Assembly: GCA_033026295.1 (NCBI GenBank)
Contig: CM065185.1
Location: forward strand, 2,852,001-2,916,000
From: Channa striata
Taxonomy: Eukaryota > Chordata > Actinopteri > Anabantiformes > Channidae
Length of the DNA: 64,000 nucleotides
Reading direction: 5' to 3'
The first letter of the stretch is position 1. Each line of letters begins with the position of its first letter. The notes below the pieces were generated by a model that ran no database searches, was not told the origin of the DNA, and saw only the letters and a list, made by a program, of their open reading frames with translations. The position numbers were made by a program, and so were the translations under genes. This document shows, one piece after another, positions 13,851-24,449 of this stretch.

Positions 13851-14540
13851 CAGACCCACCCTCCACTCAGACCCCAGCACTGGTCAGACTCATTTATCAA
13901 AAGTCCATTACCCGAGATCCATCATAACAGCTCCCAACAGCGAAGACTGAATGCTTTTATTTTCGGAGGATCATAAATACACTCACAACTTCCTCGGTTT
14001 TAACTTTCTTTTGGCTGCCTTTCACAAAACAATTTTGACTTTTATTTGCCCCTGACTTTGTCTCCCCACTGCTCTCACCTCGGGCCGGGGAATGAACGTC
14101 AACACACAGAGAAACACGTGTGAGACACATCACAGCGTTTAACTATTTAGTTCAGGGCAGCTTCTCCTGTCATTAAGCCACCTCAGGTGCAGCTGGATGC
14201 ACCTGTCTATCAGTCTGCTGCCATCTTTTTACCCCTATTGTTCAGCTTCGGGCACTATCGTGATGTTATCAATATTGGACCCCCTACCTCTGCCCGGGTC
14301 TATCCTCCGATCCAAGTTTGCTTCATCAGAGCCCCATTCTCCTTACTCTCCCTTTGCTTACAGCCTCATTTCCATTTCCTTCTTCCTTTCTCTGCTTCCT
14401 GATTTTTTCTTTCTTTTATGTCAGGCGTGATTTGACCCTGATTAATGTATTTCTTCTCCCACAATGAAGCAGAAACAAGGTGCAGATGCAAAAATTGATT
14501 TTTTTCTCAGTTATGGTTTTTTTTTAATGTCTTTTTAAAG
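13850..14540. other. Noncoding DNA with a pyrimidine-rich part
   Basis: No gene is seen. Positions about 14290-14420 are pyrimidine-rich and account for the Ser/Phe/Pro-rich frames at 14187-14430. The rest is unremarkable and ends in a T run at about 14517-14525. Confidence 0.5.
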
Positions 14541-14830
14541 CCAGCAGAGAGAGAAAGGGCATCGGGAAAGTACGGGCCGTTATTAACATGAGTGATGATG
14601 TTGTTAGTGCAATCCCCAGACCTGTCTCGTTGCGCCGTTAGCATGTTTGCGGCGCGCCGTGACAATTTGATTAGCAGCTTTGGATGTGGAGCCACTGCGC
14701 TGCTAAATCAAGTCTGTCAAAAAGGGCAAGCCACAGATTGACTGCCGTCTCACGTTGACTCACAAATTCACAGTGATAAAAAGAGCCATCAACACACTGA
14801 GACGGAGATCTATACCATACGCTAAATGAA
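14540..14830. promoter_or_regulatory. CNE-like candidate island
   Basis: Complex, repeat-free sequence with CpG-containing words (GCGCCG, GCGGCGCGCCG) beside TAAT/ATTA-type cores (GTTATTAACATG, TTTGATTAGCAG). The flanks are pyrimidine-rich to the left and AT-rich to the right. Minus-strand frames at 14507-14931 show no family motif. The inference of regulatory function rests on composition alone. Confidence 0.45.
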
Positions 14831-15540
14831 TGTGTATGTGCTGGGATTAATGCACAGTGTGTCCTGATAACAGTAAAGTTTGTCTTTATTGTATTTAATA
14901 TGTAAAACTCACTGAACATCACCTCCGTCACAAAAACAAATCTACCGTTTCACCCGTTTTCTTTTAAAGAATATGTTCCTGGAAACTTCTTATTCCTCAC
15001 TCACACCTTCAGGCGTATCCAGTCATACTGTACTGTAGCTCTGGAGTTTAATTTCTCCAAAACAACACAGCAGAGAAGGGAGGCGAGTAGGTGATGCTCA
15101 CAGCACTGAAAAGTTCAACAGTAACTTGGCTTCATGGAACTGTGTTTTTCAGGATAATCCAAAGCTCACGCCGAACTGTTTTGTTAGTATTTGGACTACT
15201 TTCTATAGACAAGTAGTTCCAATAAAAATATTTCCCTGTGACGTCTGTGGATTATCAAAAGTGAAAGCACAAGGATTTAAAATGGCAAAATTTTGCACCC
15301 AAATCCATTTACATCAATGGATTTGCTACAAATGGTGGATTTTCACAGGAGGAAAGTTAATCCTCGTGGAATGGAGTAACTCCGGTGATCTGACAATTCA
15401 CACGCTCGAGAGTTCAAATGTACGTTGCGTTGAACACCACGCTGTCGGATTTTTAAACTGCTTCACCAATCAAACAGTTTTATGTCCAGTCAGCAACTGA
15501 GCTAACAAGCAAAATAGGAAACTCATGAAAGTTACTTTGA
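14830..15540. other. Noncoding DNA, no gene seen
   Basis: A 124-codon open frame at 15126-15500 (plus) has no recognised domain and is within the length expected by chance in 64 kb. I see no repeat or RNA gene here. Confidence 0.5.
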
Positions 15541-15985
15541 ATTGGAACTCCCGCCTATAGTGTTGTTCCTACATATGTTTTCCTCCCAGAGCTTCCTCTC
15601 TGTCAGGCCATTCTCTGCTCACCAACTCTCGTTTCACCCTTCTTCGCCACTCCAACAGAATGCTGTCAATTATTTATTCATCTATCCACTCCATAAAAAT
15701 GTCCTAATTGTCCTCGCTTCTCTCGTGCTCCTTTCAGAGCATTCTCTGGGCCGCTGCCTTTCACACTTTCCACTTCACCTCATGTCCCCGTTTGGTATTT
15801 TTGCCCCTTCTCTTGCCCTGTGCATTTACACTTCCTCCCTCACCGCATGCATGTCCTCCTGCTTCTATTTTTCTCTTTTCTTTTTCCAGCTTCTGTCATC
15901 ATCTTTCTTCCTCTCTACCTCGCCATCACTCCCACCCCCTGTCCATCCATCTTTTTTCCAACTCTCCCACCCACCTCCAGATCGT
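15540..15985. repeat. Pyrimidine-rich tract
   Basis: The plus strand is dominated by C and T. Two overlapping frames (15542-16021 and 15708-16166) translate to Ser/Leu/Phe/Pro/His-rich low-complexity peptides and are artefacts. The tract ends where the complex island at 15985-16165 begins. Confidence 0.7.
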
Positions 15986-16165
15986 AGGGCTGGCTGCCAG
16001 CGGCCATATTCATTCAATTAAGGCCCGAGTGTTGCTGTTATTGTTACCACTAATAATGAAGGCCCTACATCTAGCTTGCTGCCAGGCTGTCAGAAGCACG
16101 ATCATCAATAGGCACCATCCCTCATCTCCATCTCCGGCAATCACCGGCCTTATTACTATCATCTG
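15985..16165. promoter_or_regulatory. Short CNE-like island between opposite-polarity tracts
   Basis: About 180 bases of complex DNA with ATTCAATTAAGG, CCACTAATAATGAAGG and GATCATCAATAGG-type words. It lies exactly between a pyrimidine-rich tract on the left and a purine/GT-rich tract on the right. No coding signal is seen. The arrangement suggests a preserved core in fast-changing low-complexity flanks. Confidence 0.45.
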
Positions 16166-16500
16166 AGAGGAGAGGAGGGCACACACGCACTAAAATGCTC
16201 ACACAAAAGCACCTACAGGCAGCTGTGTGTGTGCAGACAGAATGAGACAAGTAGGGGGTGGATGGATGGATGGAGAGCCTGAGGAGGAGAGAGTGAGAGA
16301 AATGGAATTGCAAGACAGTGGAGAGGAGTGACAGGGTAGATTTGTGTGTGCCAAAGGATGTGTGTATGTATGAGTCTTCGTGTGTGCATGCTGGGTGGGA
16401 ATGCGTTTGGCTGGTTGGTAGGTGGGTGTGTGAGTGAGTGAGTGAGTGAGTGTGTGTGTGTGTGTGTGGGTGACAAAGAGAGACAAAGCTAGATGGTTGG
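16165..16500. repeat. Purine/GT-rich tract with GAGT and TG repeats
   Basis: Purine-rich and TG-rich on the plus strand. It includes a tetranucleotide TGAG repeat at about 16431-16450 directly followed by a TG repeat at about 16451-16468. Minus-strand frames here (16122-16715 and others) give Thr/His/Ser-rich peptides made from CA/TC repeats and are not genes. Confidence 0.75.
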
Positions 16501-17640
16501 AGTGATGAGATTATTATGCGTCTGCGTGTGATATGTGCATGCACTGGGTCTTCGCATGTGGGTGGACGTGCGTGCGTCCGTGTGCGCTCTGTGCGTGCAT
16601 CCTTGTGCATGGAGAGAATACTGGAGTGGCGGGCAGGCAGGAAGTGCTGTGGTGAGTGTACCAGGAGAGCGAAGGCCCCTCGAGGCTGCTGTTGCATTGT
16701 GAATCCAGGACGCACGCTGACATGAATGTAATTGGTAGAAACTAACTCGGATTGTGGTCGTGTGGAAATGGAGACATAGTAGTCCTCTTACTACCTGTCT
16801 CTCTTACTTTGTCTCCCTTTATCTCCCTTTGTCCCGAGCAGCTTCCATCTACTTTCTGGCTTCTTCCACTCCTCCCTCCTCCTATTTTCTCGTCTTGTTG
16901 ATTTTGCTTTATGTATTGTCAAACCTACTCATGTGTAAGGCAAATTCCCTTTGGAGCAATTAGAGTTCTTTTCACCTCTGTTCTCATTCACAGTCGTTCC
17001 TCCTTTCCCTTTTTTCCCTTTGCTTCCTTCTTTTCTATTTTGGTCATCTCCATTATTTGCTTTACTTTCACGTTGGATAGATGTGAATTCTCATACCTTT
17101 CCCTTGACCTTGGCACACTATGTATATTCTGTTACCGCTGCCACTTCACTTCATTTACACTTAACTTGTCTCTTAATTATGCTCTAAAACCAATTACTTG
17201 TGCTAAACGCATGCTCGTGTTTGACATCTCCATCGAGACGACATTTGACTCTTGACGCACATCTCCCTGCAACTTAGCGATGTCAACAAGCTGCCTCTAA
17301 ATTTCGCTTATCTATCTGTCTGTGCTTTGCAGTTAAATTCAGTGTTGTAAGACCAAAAAGGTTGCAGGATATGTTCAAATTCTGGGACAAGTCAAGATTG
17401 AATCCTTGCTTTTATTATTTTCACATCTACTTGCTGTTGTCTCATTCTTTCACAATTATTTAATCTCCCTAGAAGAGTGAAATATGCAGGGGAAAAAACA
17501 GATGAATTGCTGGCGCGTGTTTCTGTCTTTTTCAGAAAATAACTTTAGTAAGCACCCAGTTGGCTTCCTAACTGTGGGTAATAAGACAGCTCCATTGCTC
17601 ACGCAGAAAGGTGTTGAGTTTTTTTCACTCCGGACCCGTC
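16500..17640. other. Noncoding, partly pyrimidine-rich
   Basis: Positions 16500-16620 are TG/CpG-rich. Positions about 16760-17060 are pyrimidine-rich, giving Phe/Leu/Ser-rich frames at 16754-17255. No gene or transposon is recognised. Confidence 0.5.
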
Positions 17641-17900
17641 ACTCATGATAAATAGCAATGAACTGAGTTGAACTATGGCGGTCTCGCAGCCCCAAAACTC
17701 TAAATATTTTCAGACCAGCACAACTTCCTCTCGCCAAAGGGCAGCCGTGGTGTAGCCAAACTTTATGGGGCCTCTTTGCCACGGCTTGACTTCGGGGGCA
17801 GAGGTGCAATGGGTTAATCCCCACGCTTAACTTTGCACTGTTACTTCTACATTCAATTACCTCTGGTTAATATGCCCGCTCAACCTCTCCTGTCAGTGCA
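17640..17900. promoter_or_regulatory. CNE-like candidate island
   Basis: Complex sequence with GGGTTAATCCCC, CACGCTTAACTTTG, TTCAATTACC and GGTTAATATGCC words. GGTTAATCC-type sites resemble bicoid/OTX-class homeodomain sites (TAATCC). No repeat and no convincing frame are present. Function is inferred from composition only. Confidence 0.4.
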
Positions 17901-19200
17901 AGGAAGAAGTCATTTCCCTCTTAATTCTATTTGAAGGAGTGTGTCTTCAAGGAGAGGCAGGTATAAATGCTCGACATATTTCTGCGACTAGTGAGGCAAT
18001 AGTAAACTATTTCAATTCATAAACATGTTACGCACAGCAGATTCCTACTGATTGGTGTCAAGCTGATTGATGGAGTAGGGAGCAAGTTAATATAAGAAGC
18101 CACGAGAAGGCGAGCTGTGAAGTGAAGCTGCATAAAAAGCTGCAGTAGGAGGGCGTCTGCCGTTTGAATGCTGTGCTTTTGTGGGTGTGCACACACACCA
18201 GCAGCCCAAATTAAATGCCCTTCTTTACAGCAGCGCACACATACATTTGCACTCAGGTACAAATGACACCGAGCAGATACTGTGTCTTCTCGGTCAAACA
18301 CTCAAACAACACGCAGACACACAACATTGTGTCTCCCCACGACTGCTGTGTGTTTGTGGGCTGTGTTGCTGTGAAAAGTGATAGGTCCCTGTATACGCTG
18401 GAATGAACCCAAAGTTATAAATACACGCTGGGAAATATATCCCTGAAATAAAGCTCCAATTCTCGAGCAAGTGTAACTCTCCTATTTATTGCTAAACTTC
18501 CTTTCACTGTTTATGGTGCCAAGCACAGGAACTCAAAACCCCCTTTAAAGTCGTTCACTTGTTGGAAATAACTCAGTGTCTGTCAGGGAAGGATAACAGG
18601 GACTGTCTCCAATGTGACCAAATGACCTATCAAGAGATTCTGATTATATATGACACAATATTGAGTGATGACAACAGTTTCTGACCCTGTATTATTTTTC
18701 CAGGGCAGCTTTTTGCTGAGCATGCATACTCTTTTTTTGGTAATACCCTGCTTCACATTCATACAATTCCATAGTTTAATGCCTGAGAGCTCCAGTACAA
18801 CCATAGACATCCACTGTTGGCCACTCAGCAGCTTTACTAGAGCATTACTCAATCACTTTCCCCTTTTTGCTGCCTCACCAATAGGCCTTCATTCAGTGTG
18901 AATTTCTCTATTTCAAAAACCATCTTGTTCACATTCAAAACTTGTGAGCTGGTCATACATCAAGGAGCAGCAGTAGTTTATTGGGCCCATTGCGCACTGC
19001 GGATTCATAGAGTCACAGTGCATCACGACGGCAGTTCCATTAATTGGAAAAGTGTCTTGTGTTGAGGGCATGATTAAAATGTGGTGTGCTGTGTTTTGGC
19101 GATAAAGACTCAGGAAGATGAAGAGATATGAGGAGAACACACTCAAAGGAAGGAGAACACAGGCGAGGCCCAGAGGTCCGACACGCTGGGTCGCAATCCA
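17900..19200. other. Noncoding DNA, no gene seen
   Basis: Positions about 18040-18170 are complex and may be a small regulatory island (CTGATTGG, AAGTTAATATAAG). Short frames at 18017-18852 on both strands have no motif support. No transposon was recognised. Confidence 0.5.
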
Positions 19201-19217
19201 GCGCCTGCAGGGGGTCA

Positions 19218-19232
19218 CCAGCAGGAGGCGGA
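19218..19232 (+). promoter_or_regulatory. Candidate CTCF-binding motif, forward orientation
   Basis: CCAGCAGGAGGCGGA closely matches the known vertebrate CTCF core CCASYAGRKGGCRSY, with an A in place of the usual G/T at the ninth position. It sits in a locally GC-rich stretch. It is oriented toward the opposite-strand motif at 36681-36692. Occupancy cannot be known from sequence. Confidence 0.35.
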
Positions 19233-19249
19233 GCATCCTCCCACTCTAC

Positions 19250-20690
19250 TAAAGTGCACTAAAAGCCGGCATTTTCCCCCCGTGGGCCTGTCAGAAATGG
19301 AGCACCAAAAGAGGCCTTCACAAGGCCACTACTGCAGTTTCTAACAGTCCAGGAGGCTCCTCGTAGCAAGAAGTGGTTATAGATTTAACCTATAGTTACA
19401 AGGATGACATTTCCAACAGCAGAGGAGCAAATGTTCTGACACAATAATACCCCATCTCACAGCACTGAGGATATAAAAAAAGAAAGTCTCAGTTTCCCCT
19501 GTGAGATCCCTCACTGCCTCTCCTCCATACTGCTGCTCACTGACTAATGAATATTTATACTGTTCACACTTTAACACAACCCGACCCTGGCTCTGCCATT
19601 TTACACCGCTGGTGATACTCTGCACGCGAATGTGAGACTAAAGTTGCACAGTTGGGGACGCTGCATCTCTAATGGGGAAATGTGTGTGTTTTATACCCTC
19701 CCTACATCTTGTCCTCAATTCTATGGCTTGATTGTGTGACAGGCCCTGGGGTGTAGGGAGCCGGTGTGGAAACTGGCTTGGCTGGCTGCTCTGGCTCAAC
19801 TCCCTTTCCGATACCTCCAGAGGGTATTTGTCACCCCCTCTCCCATGCTGCTCATTGCACCTCAAGGTGGGCTTTACCCCTGGATAGTTATCCATACGTG
19901 ATTCACAGCTTTCAGCTCCCACAAGGCCAGGCTGGCTGCATACAGGGCCAAAGCCAGGCTTCTTTGAGGGAGGCAGCAGAGCTGGGCTACAGGTCCTCCT
20001 CTGGGGGCTCAGCCGGAGCTGAACTGAAAACAGGTGGTGCAGATAGATCACTAGTAACCACAGGGTTTTTGGAGACACACAACTGCCAGACTGAGCACAG
20101 CCAGACATTTCCTGCATGTCTTCCTCATCTTCAGACACTCACAATCAGCTGCACACCTCAGCAGCCATTGTCAAAATAAAAATGGGTTCCATTTTCACTG
20201 CAACTTTGTTCAGGAGCAGTGAGCTGAACGGAAAAGGTAGAGTAATTATCGGAGGCAGAATGAGCACTCTGATTGCAAAATAATGTTTCAGGGATGAATT
20301 TTATAGCAATAAGACACAGCGGGAGAAAGGAGGGTGCGGGAGGAACTCTCTGGGCAAAGAAAGCAAAATTTTCTGTCACCATACAACTAATCGCTCTGAC
20401 GAGAATGTCTTTTAGTTGTGTTTTGCATGAAAACGGTTTTATTTGTAAAGCATTGGAAACCCCACTGTCCCATTGAGCCAGACCCCAGACTGGTTCAGGA
20501 CTACTGAAGAAATAAAGCTAAAAACACATGTCACTAGTCGTCCTATCTGCATGGACCAAAGGGTCATGTAGTGGCAGCAAATCGAAAACCTCTTCACTTG
20601 GTGTGTTGGCTTCAGCTCCCATGTAGGGAGATGCAAGATGTGTGTGGTACCATGACGCTGTACTCCGCCCGCCATTGATCTGAGGCACTG
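19250..20690. other. Noncoding DNA with overlapping open frames
   Basis: A minus-strand frame of 166 codons (19638-20138) overlaps a plus-strand frame of 137 codons (19766-20179). Neither shows a known domain. In 64 kb a frame of this length is expected about once or twice by chance at near-balanced GC. I therefore do not call a gene, though an unrecognised exon or noncoding transcript is possible. Confidence 0.45.
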
Positions 20691-20890
20691 AGACTCGGCC
20701 AAAGAGCTATCAACCTTTTAAACTGTCACTTTCAGAGGGAAATGGATTGCCGTGGTCGGAGGGGAATGAGGGAAGAGAGACAGGGAGGTGCAGGGTAAGA
20801 TATCCAGGAACAAACGGCCGGTGTAATCAAATCGTTCCCATCAGAAGCTCATCATTCATGACTAAACGGCTCACTTCAGTTTATTAGTGT
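20690..20890. promoter_or_regulatory. Weak CNE-like candidate
   Basis: Complex, repeat-poor DNA with TGTAATCAAATCG and CATTCATGACTAAACGG words, ending before a short TG repeat at about 20887-20898. A purine-rich insert occupies about 20750-20800. Evidence for function is compositional only. Confidence 0.3.
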
Positions 20891-22200
20891 GTGTGTGTAG
20901 ATGCGCGCATTTGATCACATTAAGTGCTCTGTCTGGCTTTTTTAACGATGGACGCAATTGTTTGGTGAAATTTTTAAATTTGCAAATGCATTTTTGCTTT
21001 AAGCTAACTGATACATCGAAAGGATAATTTAACAAACTGTTGCAAGTTGGCAACAGTCTGAGACAGGTAAGTAAGTCGCTCGCTTGACACCAAACAACAA
21101 ACTAGCAGAATTCATCTACTTTGGTGAAGCCAAACACAGTTTGTTGGATCTGGCTGATGATGACGATGATGAACTAAAGGTACACATGAAAAGTATCTCG
21201 TTAAAATGATTTAAAAAGGTGTGACTGCCTTTTTTAGCAGTGGGTGACCAGTTTGGAATAATGCACCACGTGCAAATAACAGTTGTTTTTTTAAAGTCAC
21301 ACTTAAAGTTAATATTCTGCAAAATGCCAAGTGTTTGCTTGAAGAAGCTGCTAGTATTTTTGCTAGCTTTAAACAGCATCACAAAGCAAAAACTTTAACA
21401 TATATTTAGCTTATTCATACTTACAAACAGGACAATAAAGTGAACAAAGCTCTTTGGAGTAACTCGAATGATTTGTCTGGATGACTGTAATACAGGAATA
21501 CACACGCACATGTACATACCCATAAAAGTAGCTTCAAAGGTAGCAGAGATTTATACGTTCATTTTTTTGGTTGTTTTTTGTTTTGTTTTTTTTTTTATCG
21601 TTCAGTCTTTCTTTTGGATGCCTCGGGCAAGCTTTGGAGTACAAAGACACTGGAGGTAGTCTTTGGATATCCACATGCAATTAGGCAAAATATAGTTTTT
21701 ATCTCAGAGCAGTACAGACATACTACATTTTGGTGCAGGGGTCAAATCTTAGCAAGCTCTAGTCAAATTTGGCATTCATCTCCATAAGGAAGTTGAAAGG
21801 GTGTGTAATAGCACACGTTCACACATTGTGGATTTGGCAATTATTGTGATGAGAGAAATGTTGGCATGGACAAGAATAAACTTTTTCAAATGGAGAGGGA
21901 GAATCAAGGTTACTTGGCTGGCTCGGCTAATGGAAGAGGATATTAAAGAAGGGCTGTGTGTTAAAGCAGCACTTCTGTCGAGCTATTTCAAAAGGTGGAG
22001 TTGTGGCATTGTGGCAGAGAGAAAGGACCCTCTGGTCAGAGGAACCAGTAAAGGACCTGACAAACACCCGCACATGCACGTACACAGCACTAACATCAAT
22101 CATGCCTCTCAAACACACGCTCATGCCCATGCACACACTCACACACCATGGCCACGAGCACAGAGGACTGTACTGAACGAACACACACTATATCTCTCTT
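20890..22200. other. Noncoding DNA, A/T homopolymers
   Basis: No gene is seen. A T-rich run with G interruptions lies at about 21560-21597. It could be the minus-strand A-rich tail of an unrecognised retroposon, but no element body was identified beside it. A 133-codon frame at 21801-22202 lacks family motifs and ends in CA/CAC repeats. Confidence 0.45.
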
Positions 22201-22209
22201 GAGGTAGGA

Positions 22210-23080
22210 CAGAAATCCAAAGACCTGACAAGACAAGTCAAAGAGATCCAACGCCTTAAGGCAGCAGAGAAGAGAGGATGATGAGGGGGGGGCAAGAAGA
22301 TGAAGGCAGAAGGGAGGAGAAGTATTCGCAGGGAATAGAGAGAGTGGCATAGGACAAGATGAGAAGAGAAAGTGAGGCGGAAATTGGTGAAGGTGGGAGG
22401 AGGAAGTGGAGGCGGTGAGGGACGAGGGACATGAAAAAACGTGAGAGAAGAGAATGTGAAGGGAGAGGTGGAGGTATGAGGAATACTGAAGTGTGGGAGG
22501 AGTGGGAAAGACACAAAGACCGAGTTAGAAAAAAACACCAAGAGTGAAAGTGGAGGTACTAAGTTAGTCCGAGGACAAAGGGAGAGGGATGTGTGCTGTA
22601 CGCGATGAGAGCGAAAGAGACAAGGAGATAAACTGTCAAAAGAAACCGGAGGATCTGCAGCGACAGAGAAGGAGCATGTATGCATTTCGATGTTAACCTC
22701 GCATGTGCAGAAGGCCCGAGCGAGGCTAAAATATCTGGCGAGAGAGGGGGGAGAGAAAGAGAGAGGCAAAAGAGGGGACAAAGTGAGCCAGAGAGAGATG
22801 GTGGCGGTGATTCGTTGATGCTATCTGGGCACAGGGAGATGTGTGTCACACAATCTCAAATTGGAAATCGCTGTTTCAATCTCGCCTCACTCCGTGGCTA
22901 CCCGCTCCACTGATAACAAGAGCAGCCTAATTCTATTAAAAATATCCCGTGAGTGCAGTGGTGGCTGAGACGAAGACAGCGAGAGGGAGGAAGAGTGAAG
23001 GAGGAGGAGGAGGAGGAGGGTGAGTGACAGTGGTAGACAGAGGCCAAACGAAAGAGAGAGAAAGAGAGAAGGCTGACTGA
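22210..23080. repeat. Long purine-rich tract with an embedded island
   Basis: The plus strand is A/G-rich for most of 870 bases, interrupted at about 22840-22960 by a complex island. The 197-codon minus-strand frame at 22188-22781 is Ser/Pro/Phe/Leu-rich and a product of the bias. A GAG-type run is at about 23001-23020. Confidence 0.7.
22840..22960. promoter_or_regulatory. Small CNE-like island inside purine tract
   Basis: A short complex sequence (CACAATCTCAAATTGG, GAGCAGCCTAATTC and similar words) breaks an otherwise purine-only region. The contrast with both flanks is the only evidence. Regulatory role is inferred. Confidence 0.35.
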
Positions 23081-23139
23081 TTGGCGAAACAAGCCCGAAA
23101 GACAACACAGAGCCTTGAAGCCCTTGCGCGGGCAGAAAG

Positions 23140-23400
23140 TTTTGCCTGCCTTCTACCATATCTCCTTACCCCATCTGCCCATCATCTCTTCCAACCTCTC
23201 CATCTCAGCAAATCACCCCTTTCCATCTATCTAACTACCCATCTGTCTTTTATCGCTCTATCCATCTGCCAACTCTTATCACTCCCCACAGGTTACTGTT
23301 CTTATTTAGGACGGCTCCGTCATTCTCTCTCCCTCTTCTTTCATCCCACCCTCCACTCCATCTCTCTCTGCCCCGTTCAGCTCATTCATTTTTTGACTCT
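23140..23400. repeat. Pyrimidine-rich tract
   Basis: Strong C/T bias on the plus strand (CATCTATCTAACTACCC-type and CTCTCTCCCTC runs). It explains the 166-codon frame at 23081-23581. Polarity is opposite to the purine tract that ends at about 23080. Confidence 0.65.
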
Positions 23401-23960
23401 TCAAATCCATTTGCTCTACTTGTTCTCATGCGCCAAGTTAGCTAACCTTGCGCTGGAAAACCCGTCTGACAGCCGCTCGCTCTTTCATCTCGCTCTTCAA
23501 ACTCCTTGGCAAACTAGAGTGCTCGGAAAAGCACTTTGTTTTCCGTGTTTGACTAAAGATAGAATTGAGTGGCCCGGCTAATCACCAATCAGCGAGTGAA
23601 TCAATCTAAATTCACCGAGGTCTCGGCCAAAAAGGACAGAGAGACGGAGGAGTTACTGAGCCGGGGGAGGAGATTGTCAGTAAGACAAAAGATTTGATGA
23701 AAATTGTAAAAAACTAGAACCAGTCAGAGAGCCCTTCAAGACAGCCTCACCGTGTTCTGGTCTGCACACAACATCACACGTTTTGCTGGAGCATCTGCGG
23801 CTGTGGAGACAAAGTGGAAACGAAAGCAAGAGAGAGAAAATTAGAGCGCTGAGAGCCGAGAGTTTGCACAGGGTTCGTCTATAATAAAAAAGTAAACAGC
23901 TATGACTCCAGCAGCCAGCCAATATAGTGTCAGGCTAATGAATTAATCAGACAGTCATTA
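23400..23960. promoter_or_regulatory. CNE-like candidate island cluster
   Basis: Complex DNA at 23400-23625 contains CCGGCTAATCACCAATCAGCG (CCAAT/NF-Y-like plus TAAT), followed by TCAATCTAAATTCACC. A second part at 23920-23960 contains GGCTAATGAATTAATCAG and GTCATTAG, which gives three TAAT/ATTA-type cores within about 30 bases. A purine-rich interval separates the two parts. No coding signal is supported. Confidence 0.45.
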
Positions 23961-24070
23961 GTTTCTATCTGCTGAGGTCCGAGCTGGCCACTTTTCCTCC
24001 CACTCGCTTTCTTTGCGGACACGGTGAACGGCGCACACAGGGAGTGAGTGCTCACTCAGCTGTGAAAGGG

Positions 24071-24072
<2 letters not shown>

Positions 24073-24100
<28 letters not shown>
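24073..24100. repeat. (TG)14 microsatellite
   Basis: Uninterrupted TG dinucleotide repeat of 28 bases. Confidence 0.95.
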
Positions 24101-24101
<1 letters not shown>

Positions 24102-24229
24102 CTGCATTCCTTTATGCTGAACTCTGAATGCTAGCGTACATGTGTTGGTGCGTGCTCGCATGCATTACGCTTTGTAGCTTCTGCTGCTGATCGCCTGTCA
24201 TACCAATAAACTCAGTCTAAAGGCCTCAA

Positions 24230-24440
24230 CGTGAAAAGAACAGGGAGACGCTGGGTGGTGCAGAGCACAAAAGGCAAAGTCAAAGGAGCCGTGAGGGAGG
24301 AGGGTAAGGGAGAGACAGACAGAGAGGGAGAAAGAATTAGGTGGACAGTTGGGAGACAGTCAAAGCTGAGAGATAAGATACATGGATTAGCGAAGAGAGA
24401 GCTAGAGAGAGATGAAGAGGTCGAGATACGGAGAAGGACA
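24230..24440. repeat. Purine-rich tract
   Basis: A/G-rich on the plus strand (GGGAGAGACAGACAGAGAGGG-like). The Arg/Glu/Lys-rich frame at 24231-24449 is a product of composition. Confidence 0.6.
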
Positions 24441-24449
24441 GTTGTGTAA

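Noticed and set aside
16122..16715. 197-codon minus-strand frame
   Set aside because: Made of Thr-His and Ser-rich repeats from CA/TC simple sequence; no domain.
21560..21597. T-rich run as a minus-strand retroposon tail
   Set aside because: No element body or target duplication could be recognised beside it.
22188..22781. 197-codon minus-strand frame
   Set aside because: Complement of a purine-rich tract; Ser/Pro/Phe/Leu bias only.
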